64,000 nucleotides of DNA, from positions 558,001 through 622,000 of the forward strand of contig CAVOQE010000006.1 of NCBI GenBank assembly GCA_963698275.1, in the 5' to 3' direction. This DNA is from Anderseniella sp963698275 (lineage in GTDB: Bacteria; Pseudomonadota; Alphaproteobacteria; Rhizobiales; Aestuariivirgaceae). Of this stretch, positions 1 through 7,848 are shown piece by piece. The notes beneath the pieces were generated by a model. That model did not search any database. It was not told the origin of the DNA and saw only the letters and a program-made list of their open reading frames with translations. The stretch's first letter is position 1. Every line of letters begins with the position of its first letter. Made by a program: the position numbers and the translations under genes.

Positions 1-126
1 CTGCTTTTTCGACAAGCCGGAACAACCGGCCAGGGTTACGGCAACGGTGCACAGTACACCTGCGCCAATGAAGAAACCGCCACGGTGAGCGCGGCGGTTT
101 GCCAGTCTCAGATTTTGATCCGTCAT
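1..126 (-). CDS. Lipoprotein, N-terminal part only (runs off the left edge)
   Basis: Reading leftwards from an ATG at 126, the frame stays open for 42 codons to the window edge. The predicted peptide has an Arg-rich n-region (RLANRRAHRG), a hydrophobic stretch (FFIGAGVLCTVAVT) and then the lipobox LAGC with Cys at residue 35. This is a type II (lipoprotein) signal peptide, so the mature protein should be lipidated and anchored in a membrane. Too little of the mature part (SGLSKKQ) is present to name a family. The upstream 200 bases carry no gene and probably hold its promoter. Confidence 0.6.
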   Translation of the reverse strand, partial: MTDQNLRLANRRAHRGGFFIGAGVLCTVAVTLAGCSGLSKKQ

Positions 127-347
127 GATCACTGTATTCCCACATTTTGACCGCCGTCACCTGGTGAGCAAACCCTGAACGGATTTGCTTGCTATTTAAC
201 AAGTTTGCCCCAACGGCAGTAAAAACGGAGTTCAGAAACACGGTTAACAATTAGTTCACAAATTCCACCTGATCAGCTTCCCGCTTCCCTGCAGAAGATT
301 GCGGCGGCATGATTTATACTCACAGGCCTGCCCCTCATCGTCCGGGT

Positions 348-620
348 CTACTGGCGCGCAGCCATCACTGTGTGATCATCCGGATTGACGAACCCGGACG
401 CACCCGGCACCCGGGTGAGGGCAGCGACGGCGTCGATCTGGGCAATCAGGGCTTCGGTTTCGCGATAGATCGGGTTGCGCAGGCCGCAGCCGAGGGTGAG
501 TTTTCTTGCCATCTCGCGGCTTTCCCTGAGCGCATCCAGCAGCCGGGCATAGTCGTATTCTTCCGGTCCGGGATGATAAAACGGGTTGCGCACATGTGCG
601 GCTGGTTTGTTTCTGGCCAT
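348..620 (-). CDS. Conserved-looking small hypothetical protein (90 aa)
   Basis: A 90-residue soluble protein with a polar, helix-rich sequence (residues 20-45 and 50-72 look helical) and no signal peptide, membrane segment or recognised motif. It begins six bases after the stop of the zinc-ribbon-like gene on the same strand, so the two probably form an operon. The opposite strand is also open here (309-626), but the minus-strand frame has more protein-like composition. I do not recognise the family. Confidence 0.5.
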   Translation of the reverse strand: MARNKPAAHVRNPFYHPGPEEYDYARLLDALRESREMARKLTLGCGLRNPIYRETEALIAQIDAVAALTRVPGASGFVNPDDHTVMAARQ

Positions 621-626
621 GCTTGA

Positions 627-857
627 TCAGCGTCCCCTGCCCTTTGCCGTGCGGTAATCCCACAGCGCGCTGACAAGCTGCCTGCCGCCGCAGCCGGAAC
701 AGACGAAATGAGCGGCAGCCAGTTGGATCGGCAGATCGCGCGGTATCCTCCCGGGTATCAGAGACGGCGGAATATCCACCGAACGGGTGCACGGCACACA
801 CCTGACTTCAAGGTGCGCATTGCGATCGCAGATATCCTGAACAGTCTCCATATACAT
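627..857 (-). CDS. Small protein with two CxxC pairs, zinc-ribbon-like
   Basis: The 76-residue product carries CVPC near residue 20 and CSGC near residue 53. Two CxxC knuckles about 30 residues apart are the usual arrangement of a zinc ribbon, so a structural zinc and a nucleic-acid or protein-binding role is likely by inference. It is the first gene of a two-gene leftward unit with the 90-residue protein at 348-620. ATG codons occur at residues 1 and 3 and neither has a clear ribosome site. No exact family is recognised. Confidence 0.5.
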   Translation of the reverse strand: MYMETVQDICDRNAHLEVRCVPCTRSVDIPPSLIPGRIPRDLPIQLAAAHFVCSGCGGRQLVSALWDYRTAKGRGR

Positions 858-1042
858 GGAATGTTCTTAGTATGTTCTCCTGTTTCGTTTCAACAAAAAT
901 CTGACCCGACCAGAGCGATTCAGGCCCTGAATAACCCGTACAATCTCCCATAACATGCTGTTTTAAAACACGTTATTCGAAAATAGCATATATCTTTACA
1001 AAACACGTAATAGTTGAATTTTCCGACCAGAGCAGCAGGCAC

Positions 1043-1651
1043 TCAGACCAGGCCATAGTGCTCCGCAAACGGATCACGGGCGGCGTCCTCATGCCAGGTA
1101 TACTCGGTATAGCGCGCAACCTGGTGGGCTGTGTCCTTGTCTGCCAGACGCTCGATCACCGCCAGGCTCATGTCCATGCCGGCAGACACGCCTGACGAGG
1201 TGAACAACCGCCCGTCCTCGACCCAGCGAGCCCTGTCAATCCAGTCAACGTCAGGGCCCTGCTCCTTGACCCAGGCAAAACTCATCTTGTTGGAGGTCGC
1301 CTTGCGGCCATCCAGCAGACCGGCCTTTGCCAGCAGCGCAGACCCGGTGCACACCGACATGACGATTTCGGCTTGTGCCGCCTTTGCCTTCAGCCAGTCC
1401 ATCATGGCGGGGTTGTCAATCTGGGTCCGGGTTCCCGGCCCGCCGGGTATCAGCAGCATGTCGAAATGCTCCGCTGCCGAGAACGTGTGGTCAACGCACA
1501 CGCGCTGACCATGGGTGCTGGCAACCTCGCCTTCGTGTTCGGCCACAATGGACAGGCTGAACTCTTCGGACAACATGCCGAACATTTCGATGGGACCGAA
1601 CAGGTCAAGGGTTTCAAAGCCCGGAAACACCAGGGCAGCAATTGATCTCAT
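1043..1651 (-). CDS. DJ-1/PfpI family protein
   Basis: Class I glutamine-amidotransferase-like fold of the DJ-1/PfpI superfamily. Visible marks are the N-terminal strand AALVFPGFETLDLFGP, the LLIPGGPGT segment, and the nucleophile elbow SVCTGSALLA holding the conserved Cys. Relatives include isonitrile hydratases and uncharacterised stress proteins, so the substrate is open. The ATG at 1651 is preferred over the upstream TTG at 1669 because an AAGGA lies about nine bases before it. It lies 30 bases downstream of the DUF1272 gene and is probably co-transcribed with it. The pair is divergent from a GlxA regulator that has the same fold. Confidence 0.85.
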   Translation of the reverse strand: MRSIAALVFPGFETLDLFGPIEMFGMLSEEFSLSIVAEHEGEVASTHGQRVCVDHTFSAAEHFDMLLIPGGPGTRTQIDNPAMMDWLKAKAAQAEIVMSVCTGSALLAKAGLLDGRKATSNKMSFAWVKEQGPDVDWIDRARWVEDGRLFTSSGVSAGMDMSLAVIERLADKDTAHQVARYTEYTWHEDAARDPFAEHYGLV

Positions 1652-1681
1652 GGGGGATGTCCTTTTCAAACAAACAGGTAG

Positions 1682-1936
1682 TCAGCTACTCAGGTCGGCG
1701 CATTCGGCGTGGTCTTTGGTAAAGCGCTTTGTCGAGGCCGGGTTCTTCGCCAGGTGCTTTGCCGGCCGGATGGGGCGGACCACCAGATTGCCGCCGCAGT
1801 TCGGGCAAGTATTGCCGAAGCGCTGCTCGGCACACTCGGCGCAGAAGGTACATTCGAACGTGCACATGCGGGCATCGGCGGCATCGGCGGGCAGGTCCTT
1901 GTCACAACATTCACAGTTCGGCTTGAGCAACAACAT
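1682..1936 (-). CDS. DUF1272 domain protein (cysteine-rich, zinc-binding)
   Basis: An 84-residue protein whose first 60 residues are the DUF1272 pattern: PNCECCDKDLP, then CTFECTFCAECAE, then CPNCGGNL. The paired cysteines indicate one or more structural zinc sites. The function of DUF1272 is not established. About 25 residues of unconserved tail follow the domain. The start at 1936 has an AAGGA nine bases upstream. It leads a two-gene leftward unit with the DJ-1 protein and shares a short intergenic region with the rightward GlxA regulator, which is the natural candidate to control it. Confidence 0.85.
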   Translation of the reverse strand: MLLLKPNCECCDKDLPADAADARMCTFECTFCAECAEQRFGNTCPNCGGNLVVRPIRPAKHLAKNPASTKRFTKDHAECADLSS

Positions 1937-2012
1937 CTTTCACATTCCTTTCACATCAGACGGCTATCAATGACGCTAGACTAGCAGTTTGAAGTCTGGC
2001 ATAAATGACAAT

Positions 2013-3008
2013 ATGACCTCGTTTTCTGCCAAACCCGTTCACACAGTTGTTTTCATCGTGTTTCCGGACGTGAAACTGCTGGATTTGTCCGGCGCGCTGC
2101 AGGTTTTTGAAGATGCCAACAGTGTCTGTGCCGCCAATTATGAAACAGCCATACTGGCGTTGGAGCCGGGCCCGGTCAAAACCGATACGGCTGTGTCGAT
2201 TTCCGCCGACGCCATTGCACAATGGCCCGGCGGGGCGATTGACACGCTGATTGTGGCGGGCGGCGTGGGCACACGTGCTGCGTCGGTCGACAAGCCCCTC
2301 ATTACGGAAGTCCAGCGCCTTGCTGCGACCAGCACCCGCGTGGCGTCCATATGTACCGGAGCATACGTGCTGGCAGCAGCCGGTCTGCTGGATCACCGGC
2401 GTTGTGTCACTCACTGGGAATCCTGCGCCGATCTGCAGCACAGGTTTCCGCTGGTCAGCGTTGACCCTGATCCTATCTATGTGCGCGACGGCAATGTCTG
2501 GACTTCGGCAGGTGTAACCGCCGGCATCGACATGGCGCTGGCCATGGTTGCGGACGATCATGGCCGGGCATCCGCCCTGGCACTGGCACGCTCGCTGGTG
2601 GCCTACATGATGCGACCGGGCGGGCAGTCGCAGTTCAGCCCCGTTCTGGATCAACAGGCCAGTGATGCGGGCGGGCGGTTCGAAGCCCTGCACACCTGGA
2701 TCATCGACAATCTCGGCAATGATCTCAGGGTGGAAAAACTGGCTGAGCAGGCAAACATGAGTGCCAGGAATTTCGCCCGTGTCTATGCGGCAGAGACCGG
2801 CTCATCGCCAGCCAGAGCGGTGGAACGGTTTCGCGTGGAAGCTGCCCGCAGACTGCTCGAGGATACAAGCCTGCCGGTAACCGTCATAGCCGACCGCTGC
2901 GGTTTCAACGACGACGAACGCCTGCGCCGTGCCATGACGAGAGCGGTTGCCCTGTCACCCAACGACTATCGCAGGCATTTCGGGGCCGGCAGCAAGGCAG
3001 CCGGTTAA
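2013..3008 (+). CDS. GlxA-type transcriptional regulator (DJ-1 domain plus AraC HTH)
   Basis: The N-terminal half (about residues 10-185) is a DJ-1/PfpI-like domain with VVFIVFPDVKLLDLSG and the elbow SICTGAYVLAAAGLLD. The C-terminal 100 residues are an AraC/XylS DNA-binding domain with two helix-turn-helices (EKLAEQANMSARNFARVYAA and VIADRCGFNDDERLRRAM). Such regulators usually sense a small metabolite and control an adjacent gene. It is divergent from DUF1272/DJ-1, which are the likely targets. An in-frame TTG at 1989 would add eight residues; the ATG is preferred, although neither has a strong ribosome site. Confidence 0.88.
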   Translation: MTSFSAKPVHTVVFIVFPDVKLLDLSGALQVFEDANSVCAANYETAILALEPGPVKTDTAVSISADAIAQWPGGAIDTLIVAGGVGTRAASVDKPLITEVQRLAATSTRVASICTGAYVLAAAGLLDHRRCVTHWESCADLQHRFPLVSVDPDPIYVRDGNVWTSAGVTAGIDMALAMVADDHGRASALALARSLVAYMMRPGGQSQFSPVLDQQASDAGGRFEALHTWIIDNLGNDLRVEKLAEQANMSARNFARVYAAETGSSPARAVERFRVEAARRLLEDTSLPVTVIADRCGFNDDERLRRAMTRAVALSPNDYRRHFGAGSKAAG

Positions 3009-3029
3009 GCGGCAGTGCCGGGAAGCTCT

Positions 3030-4139
3030 TTACTGCGGCGGCAACAGTACGAAATTACCCACATGCGTCTTCTTCAGGAATTCACGCTGGGCATTTGCGA
3101 TCTGATTCAGCGGAAAGGTTTTTGCCAGCAGTGGCCGGATCTCGCCAAGCTCGATGTAGGTGACCAAGTTGGCAAACACAGGTTCGTCCCACGCCGTGCA
3201 GCCGATCAGGGTCAGGTCGTTGAGATAGAAGGTGCGCATGTCGAGCGTGACCAGCGGCCCGCCGATTGCGCCTGACGATACATACCTGCCGCCCCGCTTC
3301 AGTACGTTGAGCATTGCACCAAACGCCGGTCCGGCCACATTGTCGACGACGACATCAACGCTGTGCTCTCCCAGGCGAGCAACCACATCATCATTGCGAT
3401 CGATGACCTCATCGGCCCCGATGGCTTTCACCTTGTCGGCCTTGGCGCTTGCGGCAATCCCGGTCACCCTGGCGCCGCGGCGTCTGGCCAGTTGCACCAC
3501 CGCCGATCCGACCCCGCCCGACGCACCGGCGACAAGTACGTGCTCGCCCTTACACACGCCAGCGCGATGCAGCATGTTTTCCGCGGTACCATAGGCACAC
3601 GGGACAGTGGCCAGTTCGGCATCCGACCAGTCGCAATCCACCGGAAAAACTTCCGATGCCGGCACCTTCACGAACTGGGCAAACGCGCCATCGAAATCCG
3701 ATCCCATCCAGATATTGTCCATTGAAGCATACCCGGCCGGGCGCATGCAGGAGCGCACCAGTACCCGGGCGCCGATCATGGTCTCATCGACACCGTCGCC
3801 AACCGCAACAACACGCCCGCAACAATCGGTGCCCTGGATGAACGGAAACGGCGTTGCCGCGTTCCAGCCGCCGTCCTCAACCGGTGCGGTGTCGGTCTGT
3901 GCAGCCGCTTCGGTACTCGTGGTCACCGACGCGGAATACCAGCCGAGACGGGTGTTGATCTCGGTATTGTTGACGCCTGCTGCCAGCACCTGCAGCAGCA
4001 CGTCGCCCGGCCCCGGCTCAGGCACCGGCACTTCGCGGTAAACCAGCTTGTCGTAGTCACCATTGCCGGTGGTCACAATCGCCATCATGGTGGACGTAGA
4101 GTTCGACGTGTCGAAACGATCTGGCCCTGAAGTGCTCAT
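3030..4139 (-). CDS. Zinc-type alcohol dehydrogenase / quinone oxidoreductase family (MDR) protein
   Basis: A medium-chain dehydrogenase/reductase. The GroES-like domain begins at YREVPVPEPGPGDVLLQVLA, and the Rossmann domain carries the nucleotide signature AGASGGVGSAVVQLA. The lengths of the domains fit a soluble NAD(P)H-dependent oxidoreductase of 350-370 residues. I see no obvious catalytic zinc triad, so the true substrate is uncertain. ATGs occur at 4139, 4088 and 4085. The first is used here, but homologues commonly start near the later pair, so the N-terminal 17 residues may be untranslated. It converges with the GlxA regulator, with 21 bases between stops. Confidence 0.85.
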   Translation of the reverse strand: MSTSGPDRFDTSNSTSTMMAIVTTGNGDYDKLVYREVPVPEPGPGDVLLQVLAAGVNNTEINTRLGWYSASVTTSTEAAAQTDTAPVEDGGWNAATPFPFIQGTDCCGRVVAVGDGVDETMIGARVLVRSCMRPAGYASMDNIWMGSDFDGAFAQFVKVPASEVFPVDCDWSDAELATVPCAYGTAENMLHRAGVCKGEHVLVAGASGGVGSAVVQLARRRGARVTGIAASAKADKVKAIGADEVIDRNDDVVARLGEHSVDVVVDNVAGPAFGAMLNVLKRGGRYVSSGAIGGPLVTLDMRTFYLNDLTLIGCTAWDEPVFANLVTYIELGEIRPLLAKTFPLNQIANAQREFLKKTHVGNFVLLPPQ

Positions 4140-4384
4140 CAGTATCCCGTCCATACTCTGACTGGCTGAAGCCGCTAGATAGCTGGCTGGTTCCAGGGTT
4201 GGCAACTGTTTTCAACAGGCTCACACCCGGGCCGCATCAAGGATGAATTCCATACACCGCAGACCATCCCGGCTTGCTAATTCCATGCATGAACTGAATA
4301 CTCCGCCAACAGGAAGATCGTTCAATGGTTTCATCCATAAGGGGTTGATGTAAATGCCGGAAAGCAGCCAGGACAAGCAGGAGA

Positions 4385-4729
4385 TTGGCTGAGGAAAGAA
4401 CCGATTGGGCGGAAGATCGAACCGTCCTTGCCAACGAAAGAACGTTTTCGAGCTGGATGGGGACCGGACTTGGAAGCCTCGGTCTGGCGGTCGGCATGCA
4501 GGCGGTGTTCGGCGCAATGGAGCCAACCTGGATCGCAAAGTCGGCTGCCACGGTGTTTGTGGTCGTTTCGCTTTACCTGTTTCAAACCGCGCTGATCAAT
4601 TCCAGGCGGACAAAACAGCGTCTCGACACGCATACAGCCGAACCGGTTTCAAACCGCAACCTTGCAGTAATTGCTCACTTGTTGAGCGTTGGTGCCATTT
4701 GTGCAGGAATCGTCTTGTGGTTGATCTGA
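4385..4729 (+). CDS. DUF202 (YidH-like) small membrane protein
   Basis: A 114-residue integral membrane protein with the DUF202 hallmark LAEERTDWAEDRTVLANERT before the first membrane segment, followed by two more hydrophobic segments and a charged loop. The only in-frame start is a TTG at 4385. Thirty-one bases upstream (4354) an ATG opens a different frame (MPESSQDKQE) that would fit as the usual soluble leader of this family but ends at a TGA overlapping the hallmark. A one-base indel may therefore have split the N-terminus. Function of the family is unknown. Confidence 0.75.
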   Translation: MAEERTDWAEDRTVLANERTFSSWMGTGLGSLGLAVGMQAVFGAMEPTWIAKSAATVFVVVSLYLFQTALINSRRTKQRLDTHTAEPVSNRNLAVIAHLLSVGAICAGIVLWLI

Positions 4730-4732
4730 CCA

Positions 4733-5563
4733 TCAAACTTCCCGGGCAACCTGCCCGTAGCACAGCATGGCGAACAGCACGGTACCGCCAACCACATTGC
4801 CGAGCAGAACCGGTATGAAAAAATCCGATGCCATTGAAACCAGTGAAAGTTCACCGGCCAGCACAAGCAGAAACGCTTCCACACTGCCGGCAACAACATG
4901 TGTGAAACTGCCCGCTGCTATCAGGTAGGTCATCAGAACAATCACCCAGAATTTCGCCGATTGAGCCGATGGCAGCATCCATACCAGCGAGGCAATCAGC
5001 CAGCCGGAAAAAATACCCCGAATGAACATCTCCCATTGCGAGTATTCCATCATGTGACGGCTGATCGACATGGCCGCGTCATGAACTTCCACGGGCAATG
5101 CTCCCGGTACTTTCAACATTACCGCAAAGATGAAACAACCGGCCACATTGGCTGCCAGAACGATGGCCCACAAACGAGCGGTCCGGGTAACCGCGGTCAG
5201 GGACGGATTGAGCAATGCCGGCAGCACCGGCGTGATCGTATTCTCGGTAAACAATTGCAGGCGGGCCAGAATGATGATCACAAAACCCACCGTATAGCCG
5301 ACGCTTTCAACCAGATGGCGCCAGGCAGCGTCAGGCAGATAGGCATGCAGGATGGCTTCACTGACCACTGAAAAACCGATCGTGAGGCCAGCGGCGATAC
5401 CGGAGACCGCCAACGAAAACGCTGGCCGTGACAACTCTTCTTCGCCTTCCCGGCGGATAATCTCGTAGATAACCGGCGCACGCAGGCCCTCACGCTCGCG
5501 AACGGCTTCTTCCTCATCGTGATTGAGATCTATCTTGTCAGCCGCATTACTGTCCTGGTTCAT
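4733..5563 (-). CDS. Formate/nitrite transporter (FNT) family protein
   Basis: A 276-residue membrane protein with six hydrophobic segments after a 45-residue acidic, cytoplasmic N-terminus. Features of the FNT fold include GIAAGLTIGFSVVSEA and the late LLGNVVGGTVLFAML segment. FNT proteins are pentameric channels for formate, nitrite, hydrosulfide or acetate. The long N-terminal extension resembles the YfdC subgroup, whose substrate is unsettled. Its ATG overlaps the stop of the lipid-kinase gene (ATGA), so the two are translationally coupled. Confidence 0.85.
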   Translation of the reverse strand: MNQDSNAADKIDLNHDEEEAVREREGLRAPVIYEIIRREGEEELSRPAFSLAVSGIAAGLTIGFSVVSEAILHAYLPDAAWRHLVESVGYTVGFVIIILARLQLFTENTITPVLPALLNPSLTAVTRTARLWAIVLAANVAGCFIFAVMLKVPGALPVEVHDAAMSISRHMMEYSQWEMFIRGIFSGWLIASLVWMLPSAQSAKFWVIVLMTYLIAAGSFTHVVAGSVEAFLLVLAGELSLVSMASDFFIPVLLGNVVGGTVLFAMLCYGQVAREV

Positions 5564-6486
5564 GGTTCAACGCCTGCACCTGGAGTGCCAGGCAGCAATA
5601 CACTCAACGCACCAGGCTCGATAGTGCAATTCACGGGAGACGAAACCATCGTTACCTCACCATCGATTGATGCACGAAAATTGCAATCAGCAAGCAATGT
5701 GACGGACGATGATTGATGATGTACCGCGTTTGTCGAGTCTGACCATTTGCCCAGAAGCAGGTCGGCGACAACCGGCACGATATCGTTGTCTCCGTCTTTC
5801 GAGCCGGACCAGACATAAAGGCCAAGCTGTCCAAACCGCTGACCGGGTCTGAACGGCAGTTGCCCAAGCGCATTGGGAATTGGATTCACAGCAACCACTG
5901 CAAGCGATGTGTCAGCGGAAAATGAGTCAAACTCTCCTTCGAACTGGATGTCATATGACTGCATGGTTCGAGATGCCCGGACGAGTGCCTTCGCACCTGA
6001 TGCAATTTTTGACAACTGACTGTCATATGGCAACTCGTCACGCAGCTTGATCAATCTTGGATGAATGCCGACACTGACATGGTTGAAGAACGCTTCTCCA
6101 TTGACATAACCGACATCTGCTGTGCCCGCGCCGGCGCTGGCGAGGGCCGACAATGCGTCCTGAAAGTCCATGGGAATACCAAGCGCTCTGGCGAACAAAT
6201 TCATCGTGCCGAGAGGCAGTATACCCAATGTCACATTGTGCTTCAGCGCAAGTTTGGCAGCAGATGAAATCGTGCCGTCGCCGCCACCCACAATGATCGT
6301 ATCAGGCCGGTCTGCGGCCATCACATCGCACAGGTGATTGAAAAGAGACGGGGCATCTTCGATGAACAAGATCACATCCTGACCGAAGACGCTTTCCACC
6401 ACCTCGCGAACCCTGTCTTTACCCATTGTCATCGCCTGGCCAGCAGCGGCATTCACAAAGACATAAACAGGTTTGTCCAATTTCAT
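5560..6486 (-). CDS. Diacylglycerol kinase-family lipid kinase
   Basis: Soluble lipid kinase of the DAGK catalytic family. The nucleotide-binding motif IIVGGGDGTISSAA and the following GILPLGTMNLFARAL are clear, and the C-terminal beta-rich domain ends with the CNFRASIDGE segment typical of YegS/BmrU-like enzymes. Substrate (diacylglycerol, sphingosine or another lipid) cannot be read. A start at 6603 is possible, but the ATG at 6486 begins directly at the conserved VYVFVNAAAG strand. It overlaps the FNT channel gene by four bases, a coupling whose functional meaning is unknown. Confidence 0.87.
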   Translation of the reverse strand: MKLDKPVYVFVNAAAGQAMTMGKDRVREVVESVFGQDVILFIEDAPSLFNHLCDVMAADRPDTIIVGGGDGTISSAAKLALKHNVTLGILPLGTMNLFARALGIPMDFQDALSALASAGAGTADVGYVNGEAFFNHVSVGIHPRLIKLRDELPYDSQLSKIASGAKALVRASRTMQSYDIQFEGEFDSFSADTSLAVVAVNPIPNALGQLPFRPGQRFGQLGLYVWSGSKDGDNDIVPVVADLLLGKWSDSTNAVHHQSSSVTLLADCNFRASIDGEVTMVSSPVNCTIEPGALSVLLPGTPGAGVEP

Positions 6487-6642
6487 CACTTTCGTTCCAA
6501 GCCAGTGTTTCCAGTCATGGATAACAGAACCATCAACGCACTGATAGAAGGCCTGAAGATGAACAAGCTGAAGCTTTTCAGGAAAGGCTTCAGGAACCCA
6601 CAAGCGGGCAGGACCATCCGCCGGTCGGCAACCGCCTGCAGC

Positions 6643-7161
6643 TCATTTACAGGCTGAAGAGCTGTGAGCAGGTTTGTTCAGTGGCGTCGTGTTGTAGGCT
6701 TTGGCGTAGTTGTCGAAGCTGGGAAATGACTTGCACTGTGCTCGCAGCACAACCACACAGGTGCTGTCGTAAAGGGCATTCCGCAAGCCTTCGGATGCAT
6801 ATTCAATCCCCGGTATCACTACCTCAGATCGCCGTCCGGCGGATCTTCCAATGAAACGGAAGGCGCCTCTTTCCAGATCCAACCTTGCGTCGTTGACGGC
6901 GTCTGCCGGATTGAAAACTCTCCGCAGTGTCGAATCCAGATGCGAGCAGTTGACTCGATAGGGCACAGCATAAGATCTACTGGTGCCGCCGGGCAGGCTG
7001 CACCCGGGATTAAGACTTCTGGGAATATCCCGCTGAAAAGCCATTTCCGGGCGCTCAAAGTGCGGCGCCTGAGGGGCCGGCCACAGCAAAGCCGCCGCCA
7101 CGACCAGCACCAGCCCTGTCGTCAGATACAGAAACCGGACATTTTTGTTCGCAAAAGCCAA
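6643..7161 (-). CDS. Hypothetical protein with N-terminal membrane anchor (172 aa)
   Basis: One N-terminal hydrophobic segment (about residues 10-28, FLYLTTGLVLVVAAALLW) is followed by a polar domain with four scattered cysteines, which suggests an exported, anchored protein with possible disulphides. The start is a TTG at 7161 with GGAGG nine bases upstream, which decides it. The gene lies just upstream of the lipid kinase on the same strand, with about 150 bases between them. I do not recognise the family. Confidence 0.55.
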   Translation of the reverse strand: MAFANKNVRFLYLTTGLVLVVAAALLWPAPQAPHFERPEMAFQRDIPRSLNPGCSLPGGTSRSYAVPYRVNCSHLDSTLRRVFNPADAVNDARLDLERGAFRFIGRSAGRRSEVVIPGIEYASEGLRNALYDSTCVVVLRAQCKSFPSFDNYAKAYNTTPLNKPAHSSSACK

Positions 7162-7317
7162 GAGGTATTTCCTCCAGAAATATCAGCCTCTTAGATAGGT
7201 ATGGTGAGAGCGTGAATCAAACCGACGGCGCTGACGACAGTGACAAGACGCGAATATTGGTTAATCTGCTGCACATGCCCGGATCACATCCAGCTATTAC
7301 AAAAAGAAAGGTCGGAC

Positions 7318-7689
7318 ATGCCTGATACACCTGCACATACCGGTTCCGGTGACTGGCTTTCTCCCGGCAAGAACAATGTGACCCTTGTCTACATCCTGTA
7401 CCTGGCCGGGTTCGTGCTGGGCGGGCTGTCGACACTGCTTGGACTGGTATTCGCTTATATCAATCTGGGCAAGGCTGACCCGGTCAGTCAGACGCACTAC
7501 CGCTACGCGATCCGCACCTTCTGGATCGGGCTGTTATACTCCCTGATCAGTTTCGTGCTCATGATCGTCGGTATCGGCTTCCTGCTGCTTCTTGCAGTTG
7601 CCGTGTGGCTGATCGTTCGATGCGTCAAGGGCCTGCAGGCATCATCTGCCGGAAAACCCATCGTCAATGTCGAAACCTGGCTGTGGTAA
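7318..7689 (+). CDS. DUF4870-like small membrane protein
   Basis: A 123-residue protein with three hydrophobic segments: VTLVYILYLAGFVLGGLSTL, FWIGLLYSLISFVLMIVGIG and LLLLAVAVWLIVRCVKGLQA. It ends in a short soluble tail. The pattern, including YRYAIRTFWIGLLY between segments, matches the DUF4870/YtjA-like family of unknown function. The ATG at 7318 has AGAAAGG seven bases upstream, which supports it over the GTG/ATG candidates further 5'. It is monocistronic. Confidence 0.75.
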   Translation: MPDTPAHTGSGDWLSPGKNNVTLVYILYLAGFVLGGLSTLLGLVFAYINLGKADPVSQTHYRYAIRTFWIGLLYSLISFVLMIVGIGFLLLLAVAVWLIVRCVKGLQASSAGKPIVNVETWLW

Positions 7690-7724
7690 CAATTGCTCGT
7701 CAAGCCTCCGGTTTGATCCAGGCG

Positions 7725-7738
7725 TTGATCCAGATCAA
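7725..7738. promoter_or_regulatory. FNR/FnrL-type binding site
   Basis: TTGATCCAGATCAA is a perfect match to the TTGAT-N4-ATCAA dyad recognised by FNR-class regulators. It lies 111 bases before the start of the YeeE/YedE transporter gene and 36 bases after the preceding stop, so it sits in that promoter region. Oxygen-responsive control of the transporter is inferred from the site alone. Confidence 0.65.
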
Positions 7739-7848
7739 GGTGATGTCGCGCGCCGGTGCTAGCAAGTCATGGCGGGATGACTGACAGCGCATTGCGATAC
7801 GCAATCTTCCTGACATGACTGGAATGACCGGCACGATGGGAGACCCCG

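Noticed and set aside
1956..2693. 245-codon leftward frame opposite the GlxA regulator
   Set aside because: Antisense shadow of a clear GlxA/AraC gene, with low-complexity composition and no motif.
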